Shown piece after piece: positions 13,103 to 23,240 of a stretch of DNA of 64,000 bases (positions are counted from its first letter, which is position 1; each line of letters starts with the position of its first letter). The DNA comes from Actinomycetota bacterium (GTDB lineage Bacteria; Actinomycetota; Actinomycetes; Streptosporangiales; Streptosporangiaceae). A program made the position numbers and the translations under genes. The DNA lies in NCBI GenBank assembly GCA_019240215.1, contig JAFAYQ010000020.1:1-64000 (forward strand), read 5' to 3'. The notes under the pieces were generated by a model. That model had not been told where the DNA came from. It worked only from the letters and a program-made list of their open reading frames with translations, and did no database searches.

Positions 13103-13687
13103 GTGCCCGAGGATTTGCGCCCCGTGCTCTATCTCGTCGCGTGCGGCGCCTACCCGGCCGGCCAGCTGCCCGAGTTCGTGCGCGACGCCCAGGCCCAGGG
13201 CTGGGACGTGTGCGTGATCGCCACTCCCGACGGGGCCAAGTTCATCGACGCCGGGAACCTGTCCGGGCTGACCGGCCACCCGGTCCGCACCCGCTACAAG
13301 CGCCCGGATGAGCCCGACGTCCTGCCGCCACCGGACGCGCTGGTCATCGCGCCGGCCACGTTCAACACGGTCAACAAGTGGGCCCAGGGCATCAGCGACA
13401 CGCTCGCGCTCGGCCTGCTCAACGAGGCGATCGGGCTGGGCCTGCCGATGATCGCCGTCCCCTGGCCGAACGCGGCGCTGGCCTCCCACCCGGTGTTCGT
13501 CCGCAGCATCGGCGCGCTGCGCGAGTGGGGCGTGACCCTGCTGTTCGACCCGAACCAGCTGCCGTCGGCCTCCGGCCAGCCGCGCGGGGACGCCCCGGCC
13601 CCGCCCCCGGCCCAGTTCCCCTGGGACCAGCTGCGGGCGCTGCTGCCCGGCCTGCGCCCCCAGTACCCGGCCGCCCAGAACTGCTGA
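13103..13687 (+). CDS. Flavoprotein (phosphopantothenoylcysteine decarboxylase-like fold)
   Basis: DALVIAPATFNTVNKWAQGISDTLALGLLNEAIGLGLPMIAVPWPN. Confidence 0.85.
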   Translation: MPEDLRPVLYLVACGAYPAGQLPEFVRDAQAQGWDVCVIATPDGAKFIDAGNLSGLTGHPVRTRYKRPDEPDVLPPPDALVIAPATFNTVNKWAQGISDTLALGLLNEAIGLGLPMIAVPWPNAALASHPVFVRSIGALREWGVTLLFDPNQLPSASGQPRGDAPAPPPAQFPWDQLRALLPGLRPQYPAAQNC

Positions 13688-13715
13688 GCTGCGCCCCCGA
13701 AAACCCAGGCCGGGA

Positions 13716-14372
13716 TTATGGGCAGACCCAGCTGACGGTGGCGTCCAGCGAGTGGTCTCCGGTGCCGGTGGTGTTGATGGTGAACGTGCCGCCGTTTCCG
13801 GTCAGCGTCACCGCCGGGTCGGCCACCCCCGTCAGCGCGACCACCGGGCCCTGGGCGCCGCTGACGGTGGCGCTCAGCGTGCCGCGGTAGCGGCCGGGCC
13901 CGTGGTAGCCGGCCACCCGCACTGTGAACGAGTGGCTGTACCCACCCGTCTCGGCCTTGCTGACCAGCGCCACGTACACCGAACTGGACGTCTGGCAGGT
14001 CACCGCGGCCGCCGCGGTGCCGTGCGCCAGCACCGGCCGGGCCTCGGCCACCGTCACCGAGCCCCGGTGGGCCGGGGCGGCCGCCGCCGCGCTCCCGCCC
14101 GCCGCCGCCGGCCTCCCGCTGGCCGCCGTCCCGGCCGGCGTGGGGGCCGCTGCGGGCGCGGTGCTCGCGGAAGCGGACCCGGTCCCGGTCCCGGTCCCGC
14201 CGCCCGCCGTCGCCGCTGATGGCGCGGCCGCCTTTGGTGCCCCGGCCGAGGTCGAGAGCGGGTGACGCGGCGAACTGCACCCCGCCAGCACGGCCAGCGC
14301 CAACGGCACCGCCAGCGGGATCAGCGCCACCCTGGTCGCGAACGTGGCCGCGCGGGTCGGCGCACTACGCAT
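13716..14372 (-). CDS. Putative secreted lipoprotein, function unknown
   Basis: Signal peptide with lipobox LAGCSS, Ala/Thr-rich linker, C-terminal beta-rich region. Confidence 0.65.
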   Translation of the reverse strand: MRSAPTRAATFATRVALIPLAVPLALAVLAGCSSPRHPLSTSAGAPKAAAPSAATAGGGTGTGTGSASASTAPAAAPTPAGTAASGRPAAAGGSAAAAAPAHRGSVTVAEARPVLAHGTAAAAVTCQTSSSVYVALVSKAETGGYSHSFTVRVAGYHGPGRYRGTLSATVSGAQGPVVALTGVADPAVTLTGNGGTFTINTTGTGDHSLDATVSWVCP

Positions 14373-14492
14373 GGTTGGGCTCCTGTATGAAATTGGTGGA
14401 ACGTGACGAGTGGGCGTGAAGTGACTCGTATTGAACCGGCTCGGCTGGCCCGGAACGCCGGAATCGGAAAAAAACCTGGCTAAAGTCGTGCC

Positions 14493-15200
14493 GTGAATGC
14501 TGACCTGGCGCAGGTGCGAGCCGCCCTCGGCGAGCTCGGCCGGTTCCGCTTCGGCGAGATGCGGATCGAGGACGCGCTGCATGAGATCGTGCGCACCACC
14601 CACACCATGTTCGACGTGGATGGCGCGGGCCTCATGCTGGCCGACTCCGAGCAGCTGCTGCGCAGCGTGGCCGCCTCCGACGAGCGGCTCGCACACCTGG
14701 AGGAGCTGCAGATCGAGCACTCCGAGGGCCCGTGTATCGCCGCCTACGAGGACAAGCAGCTGGTCGGGGCCGAGGACCTGACCGCCGACCACCGCTGGCC
14801 CAAATTCAGCGGGGCGGCGGTGTCCCGCCGGGTCCGGGCGGTGCTGGCCAGCCCGCTGCCCTACAACCAGGACGCGGTGGGCGTCGTGGCCGTGGTCTCC
14901 GAGAAGTCCCGCCCCTGGTCAGCCGAGGGCGAGCTGGCCCTGCTGGCCTTTACCGACCTGGCCGCGCTGCTGATCGCGAGCATGATGCAGGGCCAGCAGC
15001 AGTCTGAGCTGGCCACCCAGCTGCAGGGCGCGCTCGACTCCCGGCAGATCATCGAGCAGGCCAAGGGCGTGCTGGTCGGGCGGCACGGGATCACCCCCCG
15101 GGCCGCGTTCGAGCAGCTGCGGGCCCAGGCCCGGTCCGAGCGGCGCAAGCTCGCGGTCCTGTGTGCCGAGGTCGTGCAGAGCGCCACCCGCCCTTCTTGA
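14493..15200 (+). CDS. GAF and ANTAR domain-containing protein
   Basis: GAF-like N-terminus; C-terminal DSRQIIEQAKGVLVGRHGITPRAAFEQLRAQAR ANTAR signature. Confidence 0.92.
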   Translation: MNADLAQVRAALGELGRFRFGEMRIEDALHEIVRTTHTMFDVDGAGLMLADSEQLLRSVAASDERLAHLEELQIEHSEGPCIAAYEDKQLVGAEDLTADHRWPKFSGAAVSRRVRAVLASPLPYNQDAVGVVAVVSEKSRPWSAEGELALLAFTDLAALLIASMMQGQQQSELATQLQGALDSRQIIEQAKGVLVGRHGITPRAAFEQLRAQARSERRKLAVLCAEVVQSATRPS

Positions 15201-15397
15201 CCGCATCTCGACCCCCGATTTGCCTGAGCGCTGACCTGGCGCATACTGGAGGAAGCCGTCACCGCCGCCCAGACTCCAGCGGCCCTTCAGAAAAGTCGAT
15301 GCGCACTCCCGCGTTTCCCTTCGATTTCACCGGGAACACGCCTTCTGGCACGCAATCGACTGTGATTGTGAAAGTGCCCGAGGCGACAGGAGTTATC

Positions 15398-15553
15398 ATG
15401 ATCATTCTGGGACTCATCATCCTGATAGTGGGCTTCTTGCTCAAGATCGCGATTCTGTGGACGATCGGCATCATCATCTTGGTGATCGGCCTGATCCTCC
15501 TGCTACTGGGAGCGCTTGGCCACGCAGTGGGTGGTCGCAGGCACTATTGGTAG
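15398..15553 (+). CDS. Small hydrophobic membrane protein (DUF6131-like)
   Basis: MIILGLIILIVGFLLKIAILWTIGIIILVIGLILLLLGALGHAVGGRRHYW. Confidence 0.8.
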   Translation: MIILGLIILIVGFLLKIAILWTIGIIILVIGLILLLLGALGHAVGGRRHYW

Positions 15554-15685
15554 CCGCGTTCGAGTGACAGCCGCGTGCGGCGGGACCTCGGCGCCTGACG
15601 GCGCGCCGGGGCCCGCCTGGCGGTCAGCAAAGCCGGCCCTGCCCTTGGGGCGCTGACGGCTTCGACGATCGATTCTGACGCCCCC

Positions 15686-15711
15686 GAAGGCCGGGCCCAT
15701 GCCCGGCCTTC
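15686..15711. terminator. Rho-independent-like hairpin
   Basis: gaaggccggg-cccatg-cccggccttc followed by a short T stretch. Confidence 0.55.
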
Positions 15712-15984
15712 CGGCTTTTCCCCGGAAACCCGGTCCGTGTTTCAGCGCCGGTACCGGGAGCGGTCGCCCGGACCCTTTCGGGCCTTTTAGCAAATCGATA
15801 ATTATTTTTCTGATTAGTTCATTCGATTCTGGGTAATTTGCCCCTTTTACCTCCGGGGTCGGCCGAGTCGTGCCGAGTTCCGACGCCGGATCGTGATCCA
15901 GCCCCTCGCTACGCTTCGTATCTAACCCCGGCGCATTCCGCTACTCTCCGTACTCCGGTGAAGGCCTTTTTCCTGGGGGATGAG

Positions 15985-17388
15985 ATGCGTCTGGTGCGAA
16001 CGGCCGGCGTGGCCGCGGGGGTGTGCGCGCTCACCGCCGTCGCGCTCACCGCGGCCAGCGGGACCGCCGCCACCGGCCCGGCCCGCCCGGTGACCGCGAT
16101 GGCTCGCGCCCGCACCGTGCACCGCAGCAGCGCCCCGCCCACCACCGCCTTCTGCCAGCAGAACTACCGCGTCGCCTGCTACCAGCCACGCCAGCTGGAG
16201 ACCGCCTACGGGCTGCCTGCCCTGTACCGGGGCGGCGTGCAGGGCCAGGGCACCACGATCGCCATCGTCGACTCGTTCGGCTCGCCCACCATCGGCCGCG
16301 ACCTGGCCACCTTCGACCGCGAGGCCGGGCTGCCGGGCCCGCCGTCGCTGCGCATCATCCAGCCGGCCGGCCGGGTGCCGCCGTACCACCAGGCCAGCGC
16401 CCAGATGGTCGGCTGGGCGGCCGAGACCACCCTGGACGTCGAGTACGCCCACGTGGTCGCCCCCCGCGCCCGCCTGCTGCTGGTCGAGACGCCGGTGGCC
16501 GAGTCCGAGGGCGAGACCGGGTTCCCGCAGATTACCCGGGCCGAGAACTACGTGATCGACCACCACCTGGCCGGGGTGATCAGCCAGAGCTTCGGCGCCA
16601 CCGAGCAGACGTTCCCCGGCCGGGCCGCCATCGACTCGCTGCGGTCCGCCTTCGAGAACGCCGAGCTGCACCATGTGACGGTGCTGTCGGCGGCCGGCGA
16701 CGCCGGCGCGGCCGACGTCGGCCTCAACCAGTCGACCTACTACCCGTACCCGGTGACGTCCTGGCCGGCCAGCGACCCGCTGGTCACCGCGGTCGGCGGG
16801 ACCCAGCTGCACCTGGACGCCAGCGGCGCCCGGACCGCACCCGACTCGGTCTGGAACGACACCTACAACCGGAGCGCCAACGAGTACCTGGACGGCGACG
16901 CGGGCCCCAACCCGCTGGCGGGCGGGGGCGGCGAGTCGGTCTACTTCGGCCGTCCGGCCTACCAGGGCGGCGTGTCCAACGTGGTCGGCGACCACCGCGG
17001 CGTGCCCGACATCTCGATGAGCGCCGCCTGCAACGGCGCCGTCGACGTCTACAGCAGCTTCCCTGGCCAGGCGGCCGGCTGGTACCCGACCTGCGGCACC
17101 AGCGAGGCAACGCCGCTGTTCGCCGGGGTGGTGGCGCTGGCCGGCCAGGTGGCCGGGCACTCCCTCGGCGTGATCAACCCGCTGATCTACCAGCTGGAAG
17201 CGCAGCACGCCCGCGGCATCGTCGATGTCACCGCGGGCAACAACACGGTCTCCTACACCCAGGGTCACGCCCTGCACACGGTGACCGGGTTCAAGGCCAG
17301 GCCCGGCTACGACCTGGCCTCGGGGGTCGGCACGGTCGACGCACAGTACTTCGTGCCCGAGCTGGCCGCTCTCGGAAAATATTGGTAA
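15985..17388 (+). CDS. S53 (sedolisin)-family secreted peptidase, copy 1
   Basis: Signal peptide; ETTLDVEYAH (E/D), GDAGAADVG, CGTSEATPLFAG (Ser) motifs. Confidence 0.82.
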   Translation: MRLVRTAGVAAGVCALTAVALTAASGTAATGPARPVTAMARARTVHRSSAPPTTAFCQQNYRVACYQPRQLETAYGLPALYRGGVQGQGTTIAIVDSFGSPTIGRDLATFDREAGLPGPPSLRIIQPAGRVPPYHQASAQMVGWAAETTLDVEYAHVVAPRARLLLVETPVAESEGETGFPQITRAENYVIDHHLAGVISQSFGATEQTFPGRAAIDSLRSAFENAELHHVTVLSAAGDAGAADVGLNQSTYYPYPVTSWPASDPLVTAVGGTQLHLDASGARTAPDSVWNDTYNRSANEYLDGDAGPNPLAGGGGESVYFGRPAYQGGVSNVVGDHRGVPDISMSAACNGAVDVYSSFPGQAAGWYPTCGTSEATPLFAGVVALAGQVAGHSLGVINPLIYQLEAQHARGIVDVTAGNNTVSYTQGHALHTVTGFKARPGYDLASGVGTVDAQYFVPELAALGKYW

Positions 17389-17482
17389 AGCAAACAAATT
17401 TCGCGTCATGACACCTTGATCGCAGTTCATTACTGAGTGCTAGTGTCGTGCCGCAACCGTACATAACTGTTGGGGGAGAGGC

Positions 17483-18925
17483 ATGCCCAAGGCACGGAGA
17501 GTCTCGGCGGCGGTAGGCGCGTTCGCCTTGACCGCCGCCGTAGCCGGCGTGTCCGCCGGAACGGCGGTCGCGTCGACCAGTTCGGCCAGCACGACTCAGG
17601 CCAGCCACACCAGCCAGGCTTTGAGTTCGCTCGTGCCCGGGCTGCTGCACGCGAAGCACGTGACCAGCCAGCCGCCGACCACCGCGGTCTGCGAAGCGTC
17701 GTTCTCGATCGCCTGTTACGAGCCCAGCCAGATCCAGGCCGCCTACAACCTGGACCCGCTGTACCAGCGGGGCGTGACCGGGCGCGGCCAGACGATCGCG
17801 ATCGTCGACTCGTTCGGGTCACCGACGATCAAGGCCGACCTGGCCACGTTCGACAAGACGTTCAGCCTGCCGGCGCCCCCCTCCTTCAACGTGATCCAGC
17901 CCGCGGGCAAGGTGCCGCCGTACGACCCCAACAACGCGGACATGGTCGGCTGGGCCGGTGAGACCACGCTGGACGTGGAGTACGCGCACACGATCGCCCC
18001 CGGCGCCAACATCCTGCTGGTCGAGACCCCGGTCTCGGAGACCGAGGGCACGGTTGGCTTCCCGCAGATCGTCACGGCCGAGAACTACGTGATCGACCAC
18101 CACCTGGCCAACGTGATCAGCCAGAGCTTCAGCGCCACCGAGCAGACGTTCGGCCACTACAAGACGCTGGCCCCGCTGCGCGCCGCCTTCGAGAACGCGG
18201 CGGCCCACCACGTGACGGTGACGTCCGCCACCGGTGACTCCGGCGCGGCCAACACCGAGAACGACGGCTCCACCTATTACCTGTACCCGACCAGCGAATG
18301 GCCGCCGACCGACCCGCTGGTCACCGCGGTCGGCGGCACCCAGCTGCACCTGAACGCGGCCGGCCAGCGCACCTCGCCCGACACGGTCTGGAACGACACC
18401 TACAGCGTCGCCACCAACCAGTTCATCTTCGGTGACAACGGCCCCAACCCGCTGGCCGGCGGGGGCGGCAAGTCGATCTTCTTCGCCCGCCCGTCCTACC
18501 AGGACGGCGTGAAGAACGTGACCGGCGCCACCCGCGGCGTGCCCGACATCTCGATGAGCGGGGCCTGCAACGGCGCGGTTGACGTCTACCAGAGCTTCGG
18601 CGGCCAGCCCGCCGGCTGGTACCCGACCTGCGGCACCAGCGAGGCCACCCCGCTGTTCTCGGCCGTGGTGACCCTGGCCGACCAGGTGGCCGGCCACGGG
18701 CTCGGCGTGGTCAACCCGGCCCTGTACGCGCTGTCGGCCGCCCACGCGCCCGGCATCGTGGACGTGACCTCCGGCAACAACACCGTCTCGTTCACTCAGA
18801 ACGGGAAGCTGTACACGGTCAAGGGCTACCGCGCGGGCAAGGGCTACGACCTCGCCTCCGGGGTGGGCACGGTCAACGGCGCCTACTTCGTGCCCGAGCT
18901 GGCCGCCGCCGCCAGCCGCTGGTAA
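17483..18925 (+). CDS. S53 (sedolisin)-family secreted peptidase, copy 2
   Basis: Same motif set as copy 1 (ETTLDVEYAH, TGDSGA, CGTSEATPLFS); same strand, adjacent. Confidence 0.82.
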   Translation: MPKARRVSAAVGAFALTAAVAGVSAGTAVASTSSASTTQASHTSQALSSLVPGLLHAKHVTSQPPTTAVCEASFSIACYEPSQIQAAYNLDPLYQRGVTGRGQTIAIVDSFGSPTIKADLATFDKTFSLPAPPSFNVIQPAGKVPPYDPNNADMVGWAGETTLDVEYAHTIAPGANILLVETPVSETEGTVGFPQIVTAENYVIDHHLANVISQSFSATEQTFGHYKTLAPLRAAFENAAAHHVTVTSATGDSGAANTENDGSTYYLYPTSEWPPTDPLVTAVGGTQLHLNAAGQRTSPDTVWNDTYSVATNQFIFGDNGPNPLAGGGGKSIFFARPSYQDGVKNVTGATRGVPDISMSGACNGAVDVYQSFGGQPAGWYPTCGTSEATPLFSAVVTLADQVAGHGLGVVNPALYALSAAHAPGIVDVTSGNNTVSFTQNGKLYTVKGYRAGKGYDLASGVGTVNGAYFVPELAAAASRW

Positions 18926-18940
18926 CCAACTGCGCGACCC

Positions 18941-18976
18941 AGGAAGGGCCCGCCCCCGACGGGGCGGGCCCTTCTG
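18941..18976 (+). terminator. Rho-independent-like terminator after the S53 pair
   Basis: aagggcccgcccc / ggggcgggccctt, 13-bp stem, then ctgttt. Confidence 0.65.
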
Positions 18977-18990
18977 TTTAAGGTGGTCGG

Positions 18991-19890
18991 GTGCCACTGA
19001 TCCAGACCCCGGTCGCTGACCTCGAGTACCTGGAGGACGGCGACCCGGCCGGGTCCCCGGTGGTGCTGGTGCACGGTTTCCCCGACATTCCCGCCACCTG
19101 GGAGCAGGTCGTGCCCCGGCTGCCCCCCGGACTGCGCATCGTCCGCCCGTACCTGCGCGGTTACGGCGGCAGCCGGGTCCGCCCGGAGGCCTGGGACGAG
19201 GCGGGCGGGGCCCAGGTCGCTGCGCTCGCCACCGACCTGCTCGAGCTGCTGGACGGGCTCGGGCTGGACCGGGTGGTGCTGGCCGGCCACGACTGGGGCG
19301 CCCGCACCGTGCACGCGGCCGCGGTGCTGGCCCCCGAGCGGGTAACGGCCCTGGTCACGATGGCCACCGCCTACGGCCCGCTGCACCACCTGAACGCGGC
19401 CGAGCGGTTCACCGAGGCCGAACGGGCCTGGTACCGGTACTGGCTGTGCACCGACGCGGGAGCCGAGCGGTTCGCCATGCACCCGGCCGCGTTCATCCGC
19501 CGCTGCTGGGCCGACTGGTCACCGTCGCTCGTGCTGCCGGAGACCGACCTGCGGGCGGTGCTCCGCGCCACCACCGAGAACGCCCAGTTCATCGAGGCGG
19601 TCGTGCACTATTACCGGCACGGCACCGGCGCCGCCCCTGGCCGCCCGCGCTACGCCGCCGCCCAGGCCCGGCTCGACCAGTGGCCCCGCATCGAGGTCCC
19701 CGCCACCTTCCTGTACGGCCTCGACGACGGCTGCGAGATCGCGGCCGCCAGCCGCGGCAACGCCGACATGTTCGCCGCCGCCTACGACCGCGTCGAACTC
19801 CCCGGCACCGGCCACTTCATCCCCCGCGAACGCCCGGACGCGGTCGCCGACGCCATCAGCCGCTACCTGCCGGGCCCCTCAGTCGACTAG
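18991..19890 (+). CDS. Alpha/beta hydrolase
   Basis: VVLVHGFPDIPATWEQV, LAGHDWGART, PGTGHFIPRERPD. Confidence 0.92.
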   Translation: MPLIQTPVADLEYLEDGDPAGSPVVLVHGFPDIPATWEQVVPRLPPGLRIVRPYLRGYGGSRVRPEAWDEAGGAQVAALATDLLELLDGLGLDRVVLAGHDWGARTVHAAAVLAPERVTALVTMATAYGPLHHLNAAERFTEAERAWYRYWLCTDAGAERFAMHPAAFIRRCWADWSPSLVLPETDLRAVLRATTENAQFIEAVVHYYRHGTGAAPGRPRYAAAQARLDQWPRIEVPATFLYGLDDGCEIAAASRGNADMFAAAYDRVELPGTGHFIPRERPDAVADAISRYLPGPSVD

Positions 19891-20472
19891 CCGCAGCGCC
19901 ACCCGGCGCTCGCCGCCGTGCTGCTGCACCAGCGCGAACCACACCGGCATCAGGCCGTTCACGGTGCCGGTGGCGTCCGCGTCGCCCACGTAGGCGGGCT
20001 CCAGGCCGACCGCGGTGATCAGCTCCTCGGCGGCCTCGCGCGCGGCCGGATCGGCGGCGAAGAACAACGTGGTGCCGGGCCGGGGGTCGGCGAAGTTCTC
20101 CCAGCCGTAGATGTTGAACGCCCGCACGTACTGCACCCGCGGCCCGCACGTCCTGATCGCTTCCTGGCTGTCGGTGTGGCTCGCCCCCATCCGATTGGCC
20201 GCGTCCACCACCACCTTGCCATCCAGCGCCGTCCCATGCTCGGCCACCACCGAGGTCACCGCTTGGCCGGGTATCGCCAGCACCACCACGTCGGCGTCGG
20301 CCACGGCCGCACCGATGCTCCGCAGCGGCGCCCCGCCCGGCCCTTCCTGCGGTGCACCCGCGCCGTCCCCGCCGGCCTGGCGCGAGCCGTACGTCACCTC
20401 GTGCCCGGCCGCCTGCCACTTGGCCCCCAGCGTCCCGCCGATGTTCCCGGTCCCGATCACTGCGATCTTCAT
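19879..20472 (-). CDS. NADPH-dependent F420 reductase-like / NAD(P)-binding protein
   Basis: MKIAVIGTGNIGGTLGAKWQAAGHEVTYGSR Rossmann motif. Confidence 0.85.
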   Translation of the reverse strand: MKIAVIGTGNIGGTLGAKWQAAGHEVTYGSRQAGGDGAGAPQEGPGGAPLRSIGAAVADADVVVLAIPGQAVTSVVAEHGTALDGKVVVDAANRMGASHTDSQEAIRTCGPRVQYVRAFNIYGWENFADPRPGTTLFFAADPAAREAAEELITAVGLEPAYVGDADATGTVNGLMPVWFALVQQHGGERRVALRLVD

Positions 20473-20473
20473 G

Positions 20474-21139
20474 TCAGGCCTCCCGCTGCTTCGTTGCCGC
20501 GCCGTCCAGGCGCTCGATCAGCCCGGCCTTGACGCCAGGCCACTCGTCGGTCAGCACACTGAACACCACCAGGTCCCGGAACGTTCCGTCCTCGCGTTTG
20601 CTGTGGCGCCGGAGCACCCCCTCGCGCTGGGCGCCGAGCTTGGCGATGGCCGCTTGCGACCGCCCGTTCAGCCGGTCGGTCTGGATCTTGACCCGGCCGT
20701 ACCCGAGGTCCTCGAAGCAGTGCCCGAGCAGCAGCAGCTTGGCCTCGGCGTTGACCGGGGTACCCCACCAGCGCGACCCGTACAGGGTGGCCCCGACGTG
20801 GGTGCTCTCGTTGTGCACGTCCGCTTCCAGCAGCGAGGAGGTACCGACCAGGGTGCCGGCCGGGCCCAGCTCGCTGTCGCCCGCCAGCCGGATCGCGTAG
20901 GCGGTGCGCCCGCCGCCCCGGCCGTCGGCCTCACCCTGCCCGCGCAGGAACATCCGGCGGCCCAGGTCGCGGCCGTCGTCCAGCGATTCCGGCCGGTGGT
21001 GCATGACGTAGCCCTGCCGGTAGACCTCGGGGTCGGCCAGCACCGGGTAGAGCTCGTCGAGGTCGTCTTCGGTCAGCGGTTCGAGCCGCAGCCAGCGGCC
21101 GGTCAGCGGCCGGCCGTCCGGCACCAGGGGAGTGGGCAT
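20474..21139 (-). CDS. GNAT family N-acetyltransferase (RimJ/RimL-like)
   Basis: LRLEPLTEDDLDEL, AKLLLLGHCFEDLGYGRVKIQTDRLNGRSQAAIAKLGAQREGVLRRH. Confidence 0.9.
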   Translation of the reverse strand: MPTPLVPDGRPLTGRWLRLEPLTEDDLDELYPVLADPEVYRQGYVMHHRPESLDDGRDLGRRMFLRGQGEADGRGGGRTAYAIRLAGDSELGPAGTLVGTSSLLEADVHNESTHVGATLYGSRWWGTPVNAEAKLLLLGHCFEDLGYGRVKIQTDRLNGRSQAAIAKLGAQREGVLRRHSKREDGTFRDLVVFSVLTDEWPGVKAGLIERLDGAATKQREA

Positions 21140-21225
21140 GGGTTGACGCTACCGGTGCGCCCGGGAGTGAATAACAAGGTGGCCGGCAGCGGCGCCTGCG
21201 CCCCGGAAGCGAGCGGGAGACCCCG

Positions 21226-22704
21226 ATGACAGAGCAGCTTGAGCAGTTCCGGATGCTGATCGAGGGGAAGGCGGTCGACGCCATCTCCGGGCGCACGTTC
21301 GAATCGGAGAACCCGTTCACCGGTCAGCCGTGGGCACTGATCCCCGACGGCGGCCCCGAGGACGTCGACGCCGCCGTGCAGGCCGCCCGGGGCGCCCTCG
21401 ACGGCGAGTGGGGGACGATGACCGGGTTCGGCCGGGCCCGCCTGATGCGGCTGCTGGGCGACCTGATCACGGTCAACGCCGACCGGCTGGCCCGGCTCGA
21501 GGTGAACGACTCGGGCAAGCTCTACCGGGAGATGATCGGCCAGCTCAACGGGCTGGGCGGCTGGTACCAGTACTACGCCGGCCTGGCCGACAAGCTCGAA
21601 GGCCGCCAGATCCCGTCGCCCAATCCCAACTACCTGGTCTACACCCGGCGCGAGCCGGTCGGGGTGGTGGCCGCGATCACCCCCTGGAACTCCCCGCTGC
21701 TGCTGATGACCTGGAAGCTGGCTCCCGCCCTGGCGGCCGGCTGCACGGTGGTGATCAAGCCGTCCGAGCACGCGCCCGCCTCCACCCTCGGCTTCGCCGA
21801 GCTGATCGAGCAGGCCGGCTTCCCGCCCGGCGTGGTCAACGTGGTGACCGGGTCGTCCCGCGAGACCGGGGCGGCGCTGGCCGGCCACCCGGGGGTGGAC
21901 AAGGTGGCGTTCACCGGCTCGACCGCCACCGGCCGGGCGGTCGCCCACGCCGCCGCCGAGAACCTCAACCCGGTCACCCTCGAGCTGGGCGGCAAATCCC
22001 CCCAGGTGGTGTTCGCCGACGCCGACCTCGCGGCCGCCGCCAACGGCGTGGTGGCCGGGGTGTTCGCCGCCACCGGGCAGACCTGCATGGCCGGCTCCCG
22101 GCTGGTGGTGCACGCCGACGTGCACGACGAACTGGTCCGGCTGGTGGCCGAGCGGGCGTCCCGGATCAAGCTCGGCGACCCCAACGACCCGGAGACCGAG
22201 ATGGGCCCGGTCGCCAACGGCCCCCAGTACCGCAAGGTGCTGGGTTACCTCGAAACGGCCAAGGCCGAGGGCGCCACCGTCGCCTACGGCGGGGTGGCCG
22301 ACTCCGGCCTGGGCGGCTACTTCGTGCAGCCCACGGTGCTGACCGGGGTCGGCCCGGCCTCGACCGTGGTCCGCGAGGAGGTGTTCGGGCCGGTGCTGTC
22401 GGCCTACACGTTCACCACCGAGGACGAGGCGGTCAAGCTGGCCAACGACCCCCCCTACGGGCTGGCCGGCTCGGTCTGGACCAACGACGTGCGCCGGGCC
22501 CACCGGGTCGCGGCCCGGATCAAGGCGGGCACCGTCTGGATCAACGCCTACCGGGTGGTCGCCCCCAGCGTCCCGTTCGGCGGCTACAAGTCCTCCGGCC
22601 TCGGCCGCGAGAACGGCGTCGACGCGGTCAACGCCTACACCGAGAACAAGTCGGTCTGGGTCGAGCTCAGCGGCCAGACCCGCGACCCCTTCACCCTGGG
22701 GTGA
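21226..22704 (+). CDS. Aldehyde dehydrogenase
   Basis: ITPWNSPLLLMTWKLAPALAAGCTVVIKPSE, FTGSTATG, LELGGKSPQVVF, GQTCMAGSR. Confidence 0.95.
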   Translation: MTEQLEQFRMLIEGKAVDAISGRTFESENPFTGQPWALIPDGGPEDVDAAVQAARGALDGEWGTMTGFGRARLMRLLGDLITVNADRLARLEVNDSGKLYREMIGQLNGLGGWYQYYAGLADKLEGRQIPSPNPNYLVYTRREPVGVVAAITPWNSPLLLMTWKLAPALAAGCTVVIKPSEHAPASTLGFAELIEQAGFPPGVVNVVTGSSRETGAALAGHPGVDKVAFTGSTATGRAVAHAAAENLNPVTLELGGKSPQVVFADADLAAAANGVVAGVFAATGQTCMAGSRLVVHADVHDELVRLVAERASRIKLGDPNDPETEMGPVANGPQYRKVLGYLETAKAEGATVAYGGVADSGLGGYFVQPTVLTGVGPASTVVREEVFGPVLSAYTFTTEDEAVKLANDPPYGLAGSVWTNDVRRAHRVAARIKAGTVWINAYRVVAPSVPFGGYKSSGLGRENGVDAVNAYTENKSVWVELSGQTRDPFTLG

Positions 22705-23146
22705 GGTTGGCGATACAGCTCCGCAGGCCGGCCACCAGCTGATCACGCTGGGCCGGGCTCAGCCCGGCCAGCATCCGTTCCTCGACCGCGTCCACCGCCT
22801 GCTGGCCGCCGCCCAGCGCCTGGCGGCCGTCTCCGGTCAGCTCGGCCTGCCGGATCCGCCCGTGCTCCGGGTGCGGATGCCGGCTGACCCAGCCCCGGTG
22901 CTCCAGCTCCCGCAGCACCTGGTTCATGGTCTGCGGGGTGACGAACGTGCGCCGGGCCAGGTCGGCGTTGGACAGCCCCGGCTGCTCGGCCAGCGCGGTC
23001 AGCACCGCGTATTCGGGCAGCGTGGCCCCGTGCTCGCGCAGCGCCGCCGTCATCGCCGCGTTGAGCGCGTCCTGCGCCCGCTTCAGCAGCCACCCCGGCC
23101 GCTCGGTGCTGTCGGTCACGCTGTCCTCCCTTACTTGAGCGGTCAT
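22691..23146 (-). CDS. MarR family transcriptional regulator
   Basis: LSNADLARRTFVTPQTMNQVLRELEHRGWVSRHPHPEHGR winged HTH. Confidence 0.9.
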   Translation of the reverse strand: MTAQVREDSVTDSTERPGWLLKRAQDALNAAMTAALREHGATLPEYAVLTALAEQPGLSNADLARRTFVTPQTMNQVLRELEHRGWVSRHPHPEHGRIRQAELTGDGRQALGGGQQAVDAVEERMLAGLSPAQRDQLVAGLRSCIANLTPG

Positions 23147-23240
23147 TCAGGCCACCCACGCCAACCCCTGGTTGACAATATCAGTCTGCCTGATATGTTG
23201 TAAGCCTACCTGATATTCATTTTAAAAGGGGAGACACGCC

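Noticed and set aside
21103-22746. 547-aa minus-strand ORF opposite the aldehyde dehydrogenase
   Set aside because: Low-complexity antisense ORF; the plus strand carries all ALDH motifs.
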